A stretch of DNA of 64,000 nucleotides, from NCBI GenBank assembly GCA_041390625.1, contig JAWKPM010000013.1:38369-102368 (forward strand), in the 5' to 3' direction. The stretch is from RBC038 sp041390625. Its GTDB lineage: Bacteria > Chloroflexota > Dehalococcoidia > UBA2979. Under the pieces are notes generated by a model, which had not been told where the DNA came from, did not search any database, and saw nothing but the letters and a program-made list of their open reading frames with translations. Below are positions 51,350-60,350 of this stretch, in pieces (the stretch's first letter is position 1; every line of letters starts with the position of its first letter). The translations under genes were made by a program, and so were the position numbers.

Positions 51350-51442
51350 GAGGCCTGGGGGCGAAGCCTGATTGAGAGAAGGGGACGGGCGGGGCCAGCC
51401 GCGCCGGAGGCGCGTCCCACCGGCCGAGGCCCAGTCTCGGCC
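51350..51442 (+). repeat. HGHH element 15 (hairpin 1 and G-tract decayed)
   Basis: AGGCCTGGGGGCGAAGCCT retains a shortened hairpin 1. The G-tract reads GGGGACGGGCGGGG. Hairpin 2 CGCGCC/GGCGCG with GGA loop (51400-51414), hairpin 3 GGCCGAGGC/GTCTCGGCC with CCA loop. It lies between convergent genes, 26 bp from the leftward stop. Confidence 0.85.
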
Positions 51443-51468
51443 CACCGACCGAGCGACAGGACGACGAG

Positions 51469-52526
51469 CTACTGCAGTGGCACCGACGCACCAGTGCTGA
51501 ATCCGCTTCGAGCCCCATCGAGTGTCATGACCGTCACGTTTACCATCATCACCGGCGCGCCCGGCTGCTCGCGGTCCTCGAACCGCGTCACGAGCAGCCA
51601 ACCCGAGGACGGCGCGCCTTCGCCGGTCCCGCCGTCCCCGTCCACAGGCAGCTCCACCTGCACGGCCGCCGACGAGGCGTCGCCTAGCACCTGGCCCACC
51701 GTGGCACCCCTCGACTCGAGCTCCCTGGCGTAGAAACGCGCCACCGTCGAGGCCTCGCCCTCGAACCGGAACCCTGTCGTGAACGACGACGTCCCGTCGG
51801 ACGAGCTGCTGAACCCCACACCGATGCGGAAGTCCGCCTCCGCGCCCTCCGGTCGCAGCTGCTGAAGCTCGTACAGTACCGAGGGCGGCTCGCCGGACTG
51901 ACGCCGGTCGATCATCTGCGAATCGCACAGGTACTCGTTCTGCCCGACCGAATAGGTGAGGCGGAGGACGCTTCCCCCCTCGCCGTCGCCCACGATCTGC
52001 GCCGAGATCGATCGACCCGACCGCGCCCAGTCCTCGGGGCACAGCGACACGATCCGCTGCTCGATGCCGAACGCCGCGAAGCTGCCCCCGCCTTCCGGCT
52101 CGAACCACTCCGTGCCGTCCACCGCCCGGCGCACCGACTCCACCGTTGCATCTTCGTCGAGTGCGACAGCGAACGCGGCCGTCGTGCTGCCCCCGCCGCC
52201 ACCGAACCCGGAGTACACCGAGGTCTGACCGCCCAGCAGCTCCCACTCGTCTGCCAGCGGGAAGTCCGCAGGAAACCCTCCGGCATCTCACCCGCCAGCA
52301 GCTCGATCTCCGTGCCGGGGTTCGTGAGCAGACCCGCCAGCAATCGCGTCAACTCGCTGTCTGCCCCCTCGATGCGCACCGACGCCCCCGACGTCGACAC
52401 AGCCGCCGGCACCGTCTCCTCCCCTTCACCGACGATCGAGGCGACCACCCACGCGGCGGCGAGCGCCACGAGCGCGCCACCCAGCGCCGAGGCGACGACG
52501 AGACCCCACGCCGGCCGTGCTCCCAT
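51469..52526 (-). pseudogene. Membrane-anchored hypothetical protein split by a -1 frameshift (pseudogene or programmed frameshift)
   Basis: The first part (52526-52272) encodes a membrane helix (GLVVASALGGALVALAAAWVVASIV) and TRLLAGLLTNPGTEIELLAGEMPEGF. The reading then continues in the -1 frame as PADFPLADEWELLGG, YSGFGGGG, TAAFAVALDEDATVESV and on to FSTGASVPLQ. The zero frame runs on as Arg/Ser-rich non-protein sequence. The switch falls at G-GGT-TTC (52278-52272), an X-XXY-YYZ slippery heptamer in the correct phase, with a possible stem about 11 nt downstream. A single missing base is the simpler explanation. No family recognised. Confidence 0.75.
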
Positions 52527-52671
52527 CGTCCACCTCCGTCCCCGAACGTCTCGAACGACTCCGAGATCGTACGTGGATGACGAGCGCAATGGCAGGTACG
52601 AGGCGCTCCAACGCCCGGTACCCACAATGACCCACCGACTCCTCCACGCCCGCCGCGCTCCGACCGGATCC

Positions 52672-52771
52672 GAGGGGGCATGGGGGCGCAGCCCCCATTG
52701 AGAGAAAGGGTGGGCGGGCGGGCCAGCCGCGCCGGAGGCGCGTCCACCAGGCCGAGGCGCCAGCCTCGGCC
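52672..52771 (+). repeat. HGHH element 16
   Basis: Hairpin 1 ATGGGGGC/GCCCCCAT with GCA loop (52680-52698), G-tract GGGTGGGCGGGCGGG (52708-52722), hairpin 2 CGCGCC/GGCGCG with GGA loop (52728-52742), hairpin 3 GGCCGAGGC/GCCTCGGCC with GCCA loop (52750-52771). It is 42 bp beyond the stop of the leftward EEP gene. Confidence 0.92.
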
Positions 52772-52813
52772 CTCCGAGCGAGCCACCGAGGCGCCACGCC
52801 TCGCCCCTCCGAA

Positions 52814-53590
52814 TCACCCCCCGAGGTCAAGCTCCACGATCACCGCAGCGTGGTCGCTCAGCACCTCCCGCCGCATCGAGACCGAGCCATCCCACCCGCC
52901 CCACGCGTGCCGCACCCCCACCATCCGAGGCAGCAGCGACCGGTGCACGAACGCCTGGTCGAGACGAAACCCGTTCCGTCCGTTCGGCGAATACCACGTG
53001 AACTCCTGCGCCGCCCCGTGCGCATGGCGAAACGCATCCGCCCACCCAGCCCGTTCGAGGTCCGTCATCCAGCGGTCCTCGCGAGCGTTGAACGCCGCCC
53101 GCTCCTCATCGAGCTCGATCCGCCCCGAGTTCGTGTCCCCCGCGAACAGCGCCGGCCCGCCCCGCCACCCCCGCGCCAGCCCCAGCACCGAGGCGTGGAA
53201 CGGCCACTTGAGGCCCGTCACCCGGTTCGGCACGTGCATCCCCCCGACCGCGAACGGTCGAGGCGCCGCCACCCGCACCAGCACCCAGCGCGCCGCGTCC
53301 GGCCGTTCACCGCGCACCCCCACGGCGCGCAGCGGCCACCTCGAGGCCACCAGCACCCCGTTCGTCGACGCGCGAGGCGTCACGCTCGCGCGCTGCTGCG
53401 CCAGCCCCGCCTCCGCCACCATCGAGGCCAGCCGCAGCCCTGCCTCCGTCCGCCGCGCCTCCAGCAGCACCGCGACGTCCGCACCCCACGCCTCCAGCTG
53501 CGACGCGATCCCGTCGACGCGCCGGCCGCCGCCCGCCCGCACGTTCCACGCCACCACCCGCACGAGGTCGCGCGCGTTACCGTCGCTCAT
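52814..53590 (-). CDS. Endonuclease/exonuclease/phosphatase (EEP) family protein
   Basis: A 258-residue metal-dependent hydrolase: VVAWNVRAGGG (Asn), AVLLEARR (Glu metal ligand), MHVPNRVTG, ALFAGDTNSG (Asp/Asn) and VLSDHAAVIVEL (catalytic Asp-His). All core motifs are present. Substrate could be nucleic acid, lipid or inositol phosphate. ATG 53590 is two bases from the ATG of the divergent lipoprotein gene. Confidence 0.88.
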   Translation of the reverse strand: MSDGNARDLVRVVAWNVRAGGGRRVDGIASQLEAWGADVAVLLEARRTEAGLRLASMVAEAGLAQQRASVTPRASTNGVLVASRWPLRAVGVRGERPDAARWVLVRVAAPRPFAVGGMHVPNRVTGLKWPFHASVLGLARGWRGGPALFAGDTNSGRIELDEERAAFNAREDRWMTDLERAGWADAFRHAHGAAQEFTWYSPNGRNGFRLDQAFVHRSLLPRMVGVRHAWGGWDGSVSMRREVLSDHAAVIVELDLGG

Positions 53591-53592
53591 CG

Positions 53593-54174
53593 ATGCCGTG
53601 CCATCCGTCGTGTCCGCCGTCGCGCCGTCCGCTCTCAGCAATCGTCGGGCTCGCAGTCTGCCTGTTCGCCGTCCTCGCCGCACTCGCCTGCCGCGGCGCG
53701 CCCGCCGAGTGTCGCCCCGCCCCGCTCACCGATGACGCGAGTCGCAAGCTCGAGGCCCGCTCCTTGCCCCTCGACTTCGCACCGACACTCCCGTGCACGT
53801 TCTCCTCGAACGCCCGCGTCACGGCCGTCTACCTCGACACGCTACCCGGCAGCCAGCCGGGGGACCCATCTGGCCCGCGCATCTCCCTCGAGGTCACGCG
53901 CGCCGGCGCCCGCCTCTACCTCCTCAGCCAGACCCGCATCGAGGTGCGCTCGTCCGCCATCCCCCTGAGCAGCCACCCGCTGCGCGCCACCCTCGAGGCC
54001 GATCCGCCCATCGAGGCCGCAGGCTTCGCCGGCCCCGCCGGCACCGGCGACGAGATCGCCTACCTTCGCTGGCGCCGCGACGGCATCACCACCGAGCTCC
54101 TCGCCACCCTCTCCCCCACCTTCACCGAGGACGACGTCGTCCGCGTCGCGCGCGCCCTGATGGCCACGCCCTGA
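53593..54174 (+). CDS. Hypothetical lipoprotein
   Basis: A 193-residue protein: signal helix LSAIVGLAVCLFAVLAAL with lipobox LALAC, a second cysteine pair (CRGAPAEC and TLPC) and a domain with RVTAVYLDTLPG, LLSQTRIEVRSS and DEIAYLRWRRDGITTELLATLSPTFTEDDVVRVARAL, which looks like a two-layer alpha/beta domain as in DUF4367-like sensors. Not recognised with certainty. Start codons of this and the divergent EEP gene are two bases apart, so both promoters lie inside the other gene. Confidence 0.72.
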   Translation: MPCHPSCPPSRRPLSAIVGLAVCLFAVLAALACRGAPAECRPAPLTDDASRKLEARSLPLDFAPTLPCTFSSNARVTAVYLDTLPGSQPGDPSGPRISLEVTRAGARLYLLSQTRIEVRSSAIPLSSHPLRATLEADPPIEAAGFAGPAGTGDEIAYLRWRRDGITTELLATLSPTFTEDDVVRVARALMATP

Positions 54175-54194
54175 CGCCCTGCCCCGAACGACAA

Positions 54195-54220
54195 ACGAGG
54201 CGCGGTCGCCCGCGCCTCGT
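54195..54220. terminator. Bidirectional terminator between convergent lipoprotein genes
   Basis: ACGAGGCGCGG and CCGCGCCTCGT pair over 11 bp with a TCGC loop. It lies 20 bp after the rightward stop and 26 bp beyond the leftward stop. Unlike most convergent pairs here it has a simple hairpin, not an HGHH element. Confidence 0.7.
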
Positions 54221-54246
54221 CCTGCTCCGCTCGCCTCGCTCGAGGC

Positions 54247-54867
54247 CTAGCGGCGGCTCTGCGCCCCGCACGTCGCGTCGAGCGTGCCGTCGACCGACTC
54301 GAACTCCGCGTCCGTCAGGGTGTTGTCGAAGCCACCCGAGGCCGTCACGTGGTCGCCGTCGATCGTCACCGTGACGACGCCGCCGCCGAGGGCCGAAGCC
54401 CGCCCGTTCGTCCCGGACCACCCGACCTTCGGGTCCGAGAAGTCGGAGATGTCCTGCAGGTCCACCTCGTACACGACGCCGTCGCCCTCGAAGCGGCCCT
54501 CGCCCGACTCGTCGCGGACGTTCACCTGGAACTGCACGTTCGAGCCGCTCGGGTCGACCCCGCGCGCGTCCGAGGAGAACGCGTACACGTCGCTCTGCGT
54601 CGCGTCATGCCCGAAGGCGCACGAGAACGAGTCGAACTCCCACGTCGAGTCGCCGATGGTCAGCGTCGCGTGCCCCGCGTCGCCCCCGCCACCGCTCGAG
54701 GCCGCCGCCGTCTCCGTCATCGCCGCGGCGGTCTCCGTCATCGCCGCCTCGCCACCAGAGGTCGCCTCGGTCGTCGCGTCACCGTCATCCGAGTCGCTGC
54801 TGCACGCCACGAGCGCCAGCCCGAGGACCGCGACCGTCGCCCATCTCACGAGAACCCTGAACGTCAT
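54247..54867 (-). CDS. Hypothetical lipoprotein
   Basis: A 206-residue protein: signal with lipobox LALVAC, a Thr/Ala/Glu linker containing a perfect repeat of AMTETAA, then a beta-rich domain (GHATLTIGDSTWEFDSFSCAFG ... VDGTLDATCGAQ) with one cysteine near each end that could form a disulfide. Similar small lipoproteins in Actinobacteria and Chloroflexi carry a LIGHT-type domain (TWxF ... C), including mycobacterial LpqH-like proteins; the match is tentative. ATG 54867 gives a standard signal. Confidence 0.75.
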   Translation of the reverse strand: MTFRVLVRWATVAVLGLALVACSSDSDDGDATTEATSGGEAAMTETAAAMTETAAASSGGGGDAGHATLTIGDSTWEFDSFSCAFGHDATQSDVYAFSSDARGVDPSGSNVQFQVNVRDESGEGRFEGDGVVYEVDLQDISDFSDPKVGWSGTNGRASALGGGVVTVTIDGDHVTASGGFDNTLTDAEFESVDGTLDATCGAQSRR

Positions 54868-55013
54868 CAAATCTCCATCTCTGGCGCGGAGCCTCTCATG
54901 CGAGCGGCTCCCCTCCCTCTGCCAGCGCCCGAGTCTACCAGCCACCCCGTTGAGCGCCCGTCGAGGCGGGAACCACACCGCCCCCCTCGACGTCTCACTG
55001 ACAGGACCGCACA

Positions 55014-55031
55014 CCTGACCTGTCGGTCAGG
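55014..55031. promoter_or_regulatory. TetR-type palindrome upstream of a lipoprotein gene
   Basis: CCTGACC-TGTC-GGTCAGG is a perfect inverted repeat 42 bp before the ATG at 55073. A second arm CTGACAGG (54998) can pair with CCTGTCGG, so an RNA switch is an alternative. No regulator gene is adjacent. Confidence 0.5.
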
Positions 55032-55072
55032 CCTCACCGAAGGTTCGACGTTGTTCGAAGAAGGAGCCACAG

Positions 55073-55540
55073 ATGAAGCGCATGACGCGCCCACTGCTCG
55101 TAGGCCTCGCCGCCCTCACCCTGTTCGCCGTCGCCTGCGGCGGTGATTCCGAGGCCACCTCGACCCCCACCGAGGCACCAAGCGAGACCCCCATCGCCTC
55201 CGGCACCCCGGACTCGTCCGGCGCCGGCGGCACGATGCTCGCGAACGGCCCCGGCCTGAGCATCGCCGAGGCCCGCGCCACCTCCGCACAGGCGCCGCTG
55301 CTCGTCAACGGTTATGTCGTGGCGGATGCCTCCGGCATGCGCTACTGCGAGGTGCTGCTCGAGTCCTTCCCGCCCCAGTGCGGCGGTGACTCGTTCGTGC
55401 TCGAGGGCCTCGACCTCGACAACCACCCCGAGTACCGGCGCGAGGGCGAAGTCACCTGGTCCGAGAACCAGGTCCAGCTCCTCGGCAGTCTCGAGGGCGA
55501 CACCTTCACCGCAGACGAGCTGGCGCTCGCCGCCTCCTAG
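55073..55540 (+). CDS. Hypothetical lipoprotein
   Basis: A 155-residue protein: signal with lipobox LFAVAC, a Thr/Pro/Ser linker, then a small domain with ISIAEARATS-like SIAEARATSAQAPLLVNGYVV, two cysteines (RYCEVLLESFPPQC) and VTWSENQVQLLGSL. The strands suggest an OB-like fold. GAAGGAG lies before ATG 55073. The gene is preceded by a TetR-type palindrome. Function unknown. Confidence 0.75.
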   Translation: MKRMTRPLLVGLAALTLFAVACGGDSEATSTPTEAPSETPIASGTPDSSGAGGTMLANGPGLSIAEARATSAQAPLLVNGYVVADASGMRYCEVLLESFPPQCGGDSFVLEGLDLDNHPEYRREGEVTWSENQVQLLGSLEGDTFTADELALAAS

Positions 55541-55609
55541 CCCCGACTCCCCACCGGCACCGAGGACGCGGGATGCGCCCTCGGTGCCGCGTCCCATTAC
55601 GATCGCGAC

Positions 55610-57061
55610 ATGAGCCCCTTCCGAGGCGTCGTCGCAACTGCCCTCCTCGCCACCCTCCTCCTCGCCTGCTCGCGCGACGAGGAGCGACCGACCGCGACGC
55701 CAACGCCGCCCCCGACCGCAACCACCGACGCCGCAGTCGCACCTACCGAGATCTCCACACCCACCACCGAGGTCCCCAAGCCCACCCCGGTCCTCGAGAA
55801 CCTCACCACGGCGGACCCGACCCTCACCGAGGGCGTACTCCTCATCGATGCGACCACCGGCGCCGTCACACATCTGTACGAGGGCGCGACGTGGCGCTCC
55901 CTCCCCTTCTGGGACGAGACCGGCACCTCCGTCTGGCTGAACCTGTACCGCTTCGACCCTGACGCCACGATCTGGCAGCACTTCGACCTCGACGGGCGCA
56001 TCATCGAGGAGCAAGAGGGCCGCCCAACCCTCCGCCCCTCCCTCGAGTGTGCCGATCTCCCGACGCGCGATGAGATCGAGTTGCCGCCCCCCGCCGAACA
56101 GCCCCAGATCTGGGGCGTCTCGCCCGACTGCACCACGATGCTCATCGAGGCAGACCTCGCCTCCCCGGATGCCCCTGGCACCCCTCGAGGTCACTGGCTC
56201 TTCGATGTCGCCACGGGCAACCTCACGCTGCTGACCGACCAGGCGAGGACGTGCGGCGGCTGCGACGGCATCTTCGGCGCCGCATGGTCGCCGTCCGGCC
56301 GCTACCTCCTGCACGCCGAGTCATACTCCGCCCCCGACGGCGGCCGCGTCTGGCTCTCCGACACCACCACTGGCGACACCCGCCTGCTGACCGACACCGC
56401 CACCGCCGGCTCGGCGACCAACGCCGCCGGCAACGCCCCCGCCTGGCTCCCCGCCGAGACCGTCGACGCCGTCCTCTATCCCGCTCCGGCCACCGAAGGC
56501 GGCTCAATGATCGAGACCCTCGCCGCCAACGAGGTGCGTCGCCTCCCGGACCTCGAGTGGCCCGCCCACTTCGAGGCCTCCGGCCGCTACGTCTACGCCG
56601 TCAGCGAGGACCGCACGAGCACCGTGATCGCCGAGGTCGACACCGGCACGACCGTTGCCGAGTGGCCCGGCGTCCCCGCCACCCGCTGGTGGGAGGGCTT
56701 CGGCAGCGAGCCCGAGACCATCATCGCCACCCCCGAGGGCCCCGCCGCCATCCTCACCCCCTCGGACCGCGACACCGTCGGCCTCACCATCCACCATTCC
56801 CCCCTCCCCGGGGGCGAGCTCACCCTCCCCAACGCCGCTCGAGGCGCGACCTGGTCCCCCGACGGCACCCGCATCGCCCTCGCCACCCGAGGCGACACCT
56901 CCCCCGAAGCCACATGGACCATTGGGCTCCTGGACACCACCACCGGCGCCCGCACCGAGCTCGTCACCCTCCCGCTATATCAGGACTTCCCGCCGAAGCT
57001 CACCTGGAACGAAGCCGGCACCCACCTTCTCGTCCTCTGGCCCAGCCCCGTCGGCCTCTAG
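55610..57061 (+). CDS. Lipoprotein with PD40/TolB-like beta-propeller
   Basis: A 483-residue lipoprotein: signal with lipobox LLLAC, a Thr/Pro-rich linker, then repeated blades containing aspartate turns and WSPSGRYLL, FEASGRYVYAV and ATWSPDGTRIALATRGD, typical of WD40-like PD40 (TolB) repeats. A CGGC motif sits in the middle (TCGGCDGIFGAAW). The ATG lies six bases after TACGAT, so it is probably leaderless. Likely a surface-binding protein. Confidence 0.85.
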   Translation: MSPFRGVVATALLATLLLACSRDEERPTATPTPPPTATTDAAVAPTEISTPTTEVPKPTPVLENLTTADPTLTEGVLLIDATTGAVTHLYEGATWRSLPFWDETGTSVWLNLYRFDPDATIWQHFDLDGRIIEEQEGRPTLRPSLECADLPTRDEIELPPPAEQPQIWGVSPDCTTMLIEADLASPDAPGTPRGHWLFDVATGNLTLLTDQARTCGGCDGIFGAAWSPSGRYLLHAESYSAPDGGRVWLSDTTTGDTRLLTDTATAGSATNAAGNAPAWLPAETVDAVLYPAPATEGGSMIETLAANEVRRLPDLEWPAHFEASGRYVYAVSEDRTSTVIAEVDTGTTVAEWPGVPATRWWEGFGSEPETIIATPEGPAAILTPSDRDTVGLTIHHSPLPGGELTLPNAARGATWSPDGTRIALATRGDTSPEATWTIGLLDTTTGARTELVTLPLYQDFPPKLTWNEAGTHLLVLWPSPVGL

Positions 57062-57135
57062 TTCCCTACCTGCCTCCCCGCCGCTCACCGATACGATGTC
57101 GCCCGACTGGATACGCCGTGGCAAGCGAGGTCCCG

Positions 57136-57513
57136 ATGCCGACGGTCATCACCAGACCACCCAACCACCTGGTCCTGCTGCGCGATCGAGACGGGGCGGA
57201 GTGCCCGACCTTCGAGCGTGGCTCCGCCATCGCCGGCACGCCGGCGTGTATCGCGATCGGCACACTCGTTGATGCCGACGGCCCGACGACGGTTCATCTG
57301 ATCGAAGCTGACGGAGCGGATGCTCCGCCCGCCGATCTGACGTTGGGGTACACGGGAGCCTTGCGAGTGCCATCGAGGGAGCTGGTCGTGACGAATGTCT
57401 CCCTCGAGACGCTCGCGGCCCTGCCGGTGCGTGCCGCAGAAGTAACCGTTGAGGTCTGGACAAACCACGTCTCTGAGCCCGACGAGATCCTCATCAAGGT
57501 GCGGGCGACGTAG
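57136..57513 (+). CDS. Hypothetical protein
   Basis: A 125-residue protein, PTVITRPPNHLVLLRDRDG, TTVHLIEADG and DLTLGYTGALRVPSRELVVTNVSLETLAALPV, with a C-terminal VEVWTNHVSEPDEILIKV. It looks all-beta, single domain, without signal peptide. Codon use is less GC-biased at third positions than its neighbours. GCGAGG precedes ATG 57136; an upstream GTG is possible. No family recognised. Confidence 0.65.
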   Translation: MPTVITRPPNHLVLLRDRDGAECPTFERGSAIAGTPACIAIGTLVDADGPTTVHLIEADGADAPPADLTLGYTGALRVPSRELVVTNVSLETLAALPVRAAEVTVEVWTNHVSEPDEILIKVRAT

Positions 57514-57572
57514 GTCGCCGACCTCAACGCCACCATCGAGGCAGGGCGCACCCAACCCAGCACCCAGCTTCC

Positions 57573-57671
57573 GAGGGGGCATGGGGGCGAAGCCCCCATT
57601 GAGAGAAAGGGAGGGCGGGCGGGTCATCTGCCCGAAGGGCAGACCGCCAGGCCGAGGCGCTAGCCTCGGCC
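57573..57671 (+). repeat. HGHH element 17
   Basis: Hairpin 1 ATGGGGGC/GCCCCCAT with GAA loop (57581-57599), G-tract GGGAGGGCGGGCGGG (57609-57623), hairpin 2 TCTGCCC/GGGCAGA with GAA loop (57627-57643), hairpin 3 GGCCGAGGC/GCCTCGGCC with GCTA loop (ends 57671). It lies between convergent genes, 34 bp from the pheT stop. Confidence 0.92.
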
Positions 57672-57705
57672 CCTCCGATGCCCGAAGTCACGCTCGAGGC
57701 GAGGC

Positions 57706-60177
57706 CTACCCTCGAGCCTCAGCCCCCAGCTCGTGCTCCAGCCGCCGCAGGATCCGCGCCTGCTCCCGGTTCGCATCCTCCGTCGTGAGCGTCCGATCGG
57801 ACGCCTGATACCGGATCGATACCGCCACCGACTTCTTGCCCGCGCCCACCTGCTCGCCGCGGTACACGTCGAACACCTGCGCCTCCGAGACCAGCGCCGA
57901 GGACTCGATCGCCCGCACGAGCGCTGACGCCGGCACCGAGGCGTCCACCACCACCGCCAGGTCCTGCTCCACCGCCGGGAACCGCGACACCGAGGCGATC
58001 CCGCGCCGCGCCGGCACGTGCGGCAGCAGCGCCGGCACGTCCAGCTCGAACAGGACCACCGGCTGCTCGATCTCGAACTGCGCCAGCGTCCCCGGGTGCA
58101 CCTCGCCGATCACGCCCACGCGCCCGCCCTCGGACGCGCCCGCCGAGGCTCCGGCCGACACCACCAGGTGCGCCACCCGCCCGGGCAGCAGCCCGAACTC
58201 CTCGCCGGCCACGTACTCCACGTCCACGCCCAGCGCGCCGAGCGCCGCATCGAGGACGCCCTTCCCATCGAAGAAGTCGAGCGCGCGTTCTCCCGGCCGC
58301 CCCCACCGATCGAGGTCGACACCCGACAGCGCGCCCACGATGACCTCGCGCTCCTCCGGCAGCGCCTCCGAGCCGTCCGAGGCCCCATCGTGCCGAGGCA
58401 GGAACGCCCGCGCCGCCTCGAAGACAGCGATCGAGGCCGCTCCCGCGCGGATGTTGCGGTCCACCGTCTCCAGCACCGCGTGCCGCAGCGTCGGCCGCAG
58501 CACCTCGCGGTCGGACGACAGCGTGTTGCGCAGCCGCAGCGGCCGCACGATCGCCAGGTCCTCCGGCGCCATCACCCGCGACAACACCTCGTCGGTCGTC
58601 AGCGAGTAGGTGATCGTCTCCTGCATCCCCGCGTCGACCAGCGCGTCCTTCAGCTGCTCCCGCAGCTCCACGAACGGCGCTGGCTCCCGAGGCGGCACGC
58701 GACCCGCGAGGGTCGTCGCCGGCAGCCGGTCGTACCCGGCGATGCGCACCACCTCCTCGATCACGTCGTCCGCGATGCTCACGTCCGTCCGCCACCACGG
58801 CGGCGTCACGCGGTACCCGTCCGCGAGCGGCTCGACGTCGAATCCCAGGGTCTCGAGGATGCCGCGCACCTCCGCGTCCGGCACCTCGATGCCGATGAGC
58901 GTGTCCATCCGCGCGCGCGGCACGTCCACCGCCGCCGCCACGAACGGCGAGGGGTAGGCGTCCACCATCCCCGGCCGCACCGTGCCGCCGCACACCTCCG
59001 CGAGCAGCTGCGCCGCCCGCTGCGCCGCCAGCAGCGGCAGCTCCGGCGAGAGCCCGCGTTCGAAGCGCGACGAAGCCTCCGACCGCAGCCGCAGCCGCGT
59101 CGAGGTCCGTCGAATGCTTGCCGGCGCGAACGAGGCCGCTTCGAGCAGCACCCGCGACGTCGACTCCGTCACCTCGCTGTCGAGGCCGCCCATCACGCCC
59201 GCGAGGGCGATCGGCCGCCCACCCTCGCCCTCGTCGGCAATCACGAGGGTGTCCGCACGCAGCACCCGCTCCTCGCCGTCGAGCGTCACGAGGCGCTCAC
59301 CCGCCCGCGCCCGGCGCACCACGATCGCGCCCTCGACGCTGTCGAAGTCGAACGCGTGCAGCGGCTGCCCGAGTTCCAGCATGACGTAGTTCGTCACGTC
59401 GACGACGTTCGAGATCGGGCGCTGCCCCGCCGCGCGCAGCCGCTCCTGCATCCACTGCGGCGACGGTCCGAGGCTCACCCCCTCCACGAGGATGGCGATG
59501 TATCGAGCGCACAGCTCGGGGTCCTCGATGCGCACCGTGACGTCGTCCGCCACCGGCGCGCCCGCCTCCGCGTACGAGACGTCGGGCTCGCGCAGCGTGC
59601 CGCCCTCGATCGCGGCGATCTCCCGCGCGATGCCCACCATGTTCATGGTGTCGGCGCGGTTCGGCCACACGTGCACATCGAGAACGACGTCGCCGAGGTA
59701 GTCCGCCAGCGGCATCCCGATCGGCGCGTCCGAGGGCAGTTCGATGATCCCCTCGTGCGCCTCGCTCAGCCCGAGCTCCCGCTCGGAGAGCACCATCCCG
59801 CTCGACTCGACGCCGCGGATCTTCGCGCGCTTGAGCGTGATCGAGTCGCCCGTGTGCCCGTCGAGGAGCACCGCCCCCTCGCGCCCGAAGGCGATGCGCT
59901 GCCCCACCGCCAGGTTCGGCGCGCCGCACACCACCTGTTGAGGCGCGTCGCCGCCGTAGTTCACCGTCGCCAGGCGCAGCCGGTCCGCGTTCGGGTGCGG
60001 GTCCACCGCCAGCACCTCGCCCACCGTCACGAGGTCGCGGTCCCACCCACCGAGGCGGTGGATGCCCTCCACCTCCGCCGACGCCATCGTCAGCCGATGC
60101 GCCAGCCCCTCGGGGTCGCCGAACCCTGCCCCCGGCAGCTCGAGGTACTCACGAAGCCACTTCAGCGATACCAGCAT
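57706..60177 (-). CDS. pheT: Phenylalanyl-tRNA synthetase beta subunit
   Basis: An 823-residue subunit. It starts MLVSLKWLREYLELPG, then a tRNA-binding EMAP-like domain (VGEVLAVDPHPNADRLRLATVNYG), B3/B4 editing region (DVTNYVMLELGQPLHAFD), B5 (TPPWWRTDVSIADDVIEEVVRIAGYD) and the C-terminal FDX-ACB domain (SRFPAVEQDLAVVVD ... SVAVSIRYQASDRTLT). Full length for the family. pheS is not adjacent, which is unusual. TAGATT lies six bases before the ATG, so the mRNA is probably leaderless. Confidence 0.97.
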   Translation of the reverse strand: MLVSLKWLREYLELPGAGFGDPEGLAHRLTMASAEVEGIHRLGGWDRDLVTVGEVLAVDPHPNADRLRLATVNYGGDAPQQVVCGAPNLAVGQRIAFGREGAVLLDGHTGDSITLKRAKIRGVESSGMVLSERELGLSEAHEGIIELPSDAPIGMPLADYLGDVVLDVHVWPNRADTMNMVGIAREIAAIEGGTLREPDVSYAEAGAPVADDVTVRIEDPELCARYIAILVEGVSLGPSPQWMQERLRAAGQRPISNVVDVTNYVMLELGQPLHAFDFDSVEGAIVVRRARAGERLVTLDGEERVLRADTLVIADEGEGGRPIALAGVMGGLDSEVTESTSRVLLEAASFAPASIRRTSTRLRLRSEASSRFERGLSPELPLLAAQRAAQLLAEVCGGTVRPGMVDAYPSPFVAAAVDVPRARMDTLIGIEVPDAEVRGILETLGFDVEPLADGYRVTPPWWRTDVSIADDVIEEVVRIAGYDRLPATTLAGRVPPREPAPFVELREQLKDALVDAGMQETITYSLTTDEVLSRVMAPEDLAIVRPLRLRNTLSSDREVLRPTLRHAVLETVDRNIRAGAASIAVFEAARAFLPRHDGASDGSEALPEEREVIVGALSGVDLDRWGRPGERALDFFDGKGVLDAALGALGVDVEYVAGEEFGLLPGRVAHLVVSAGASAGASEGGRVGVIGEVHPGTLAQFEIEQPVVLFELDVPALLPHVPARRGIASVSRFPAVEQDLAVVVDASVPASALVRAIESSALVSEAQVFDVYRGEQVGAGKKSVAVSIRYQASDRTLTTEDANREQARILRRLEHELGAEARG

Positions 60178-60350
60178 GCGGCCAATCTACCCGGAATCCG
60201 CCTTCCGAGCAGTCCCACTACGCCCGCCCAGCCGCTCTCGGCCACGAATCGCTCTCCGACCTGGAAGATCGATGATGATCGAGCGACTTAGGATCAATCC
60301 CGTTTCCCGATTCCGGCTGCCGTGGCAGCGCGCCGAGGAGGCCGCCGCGC

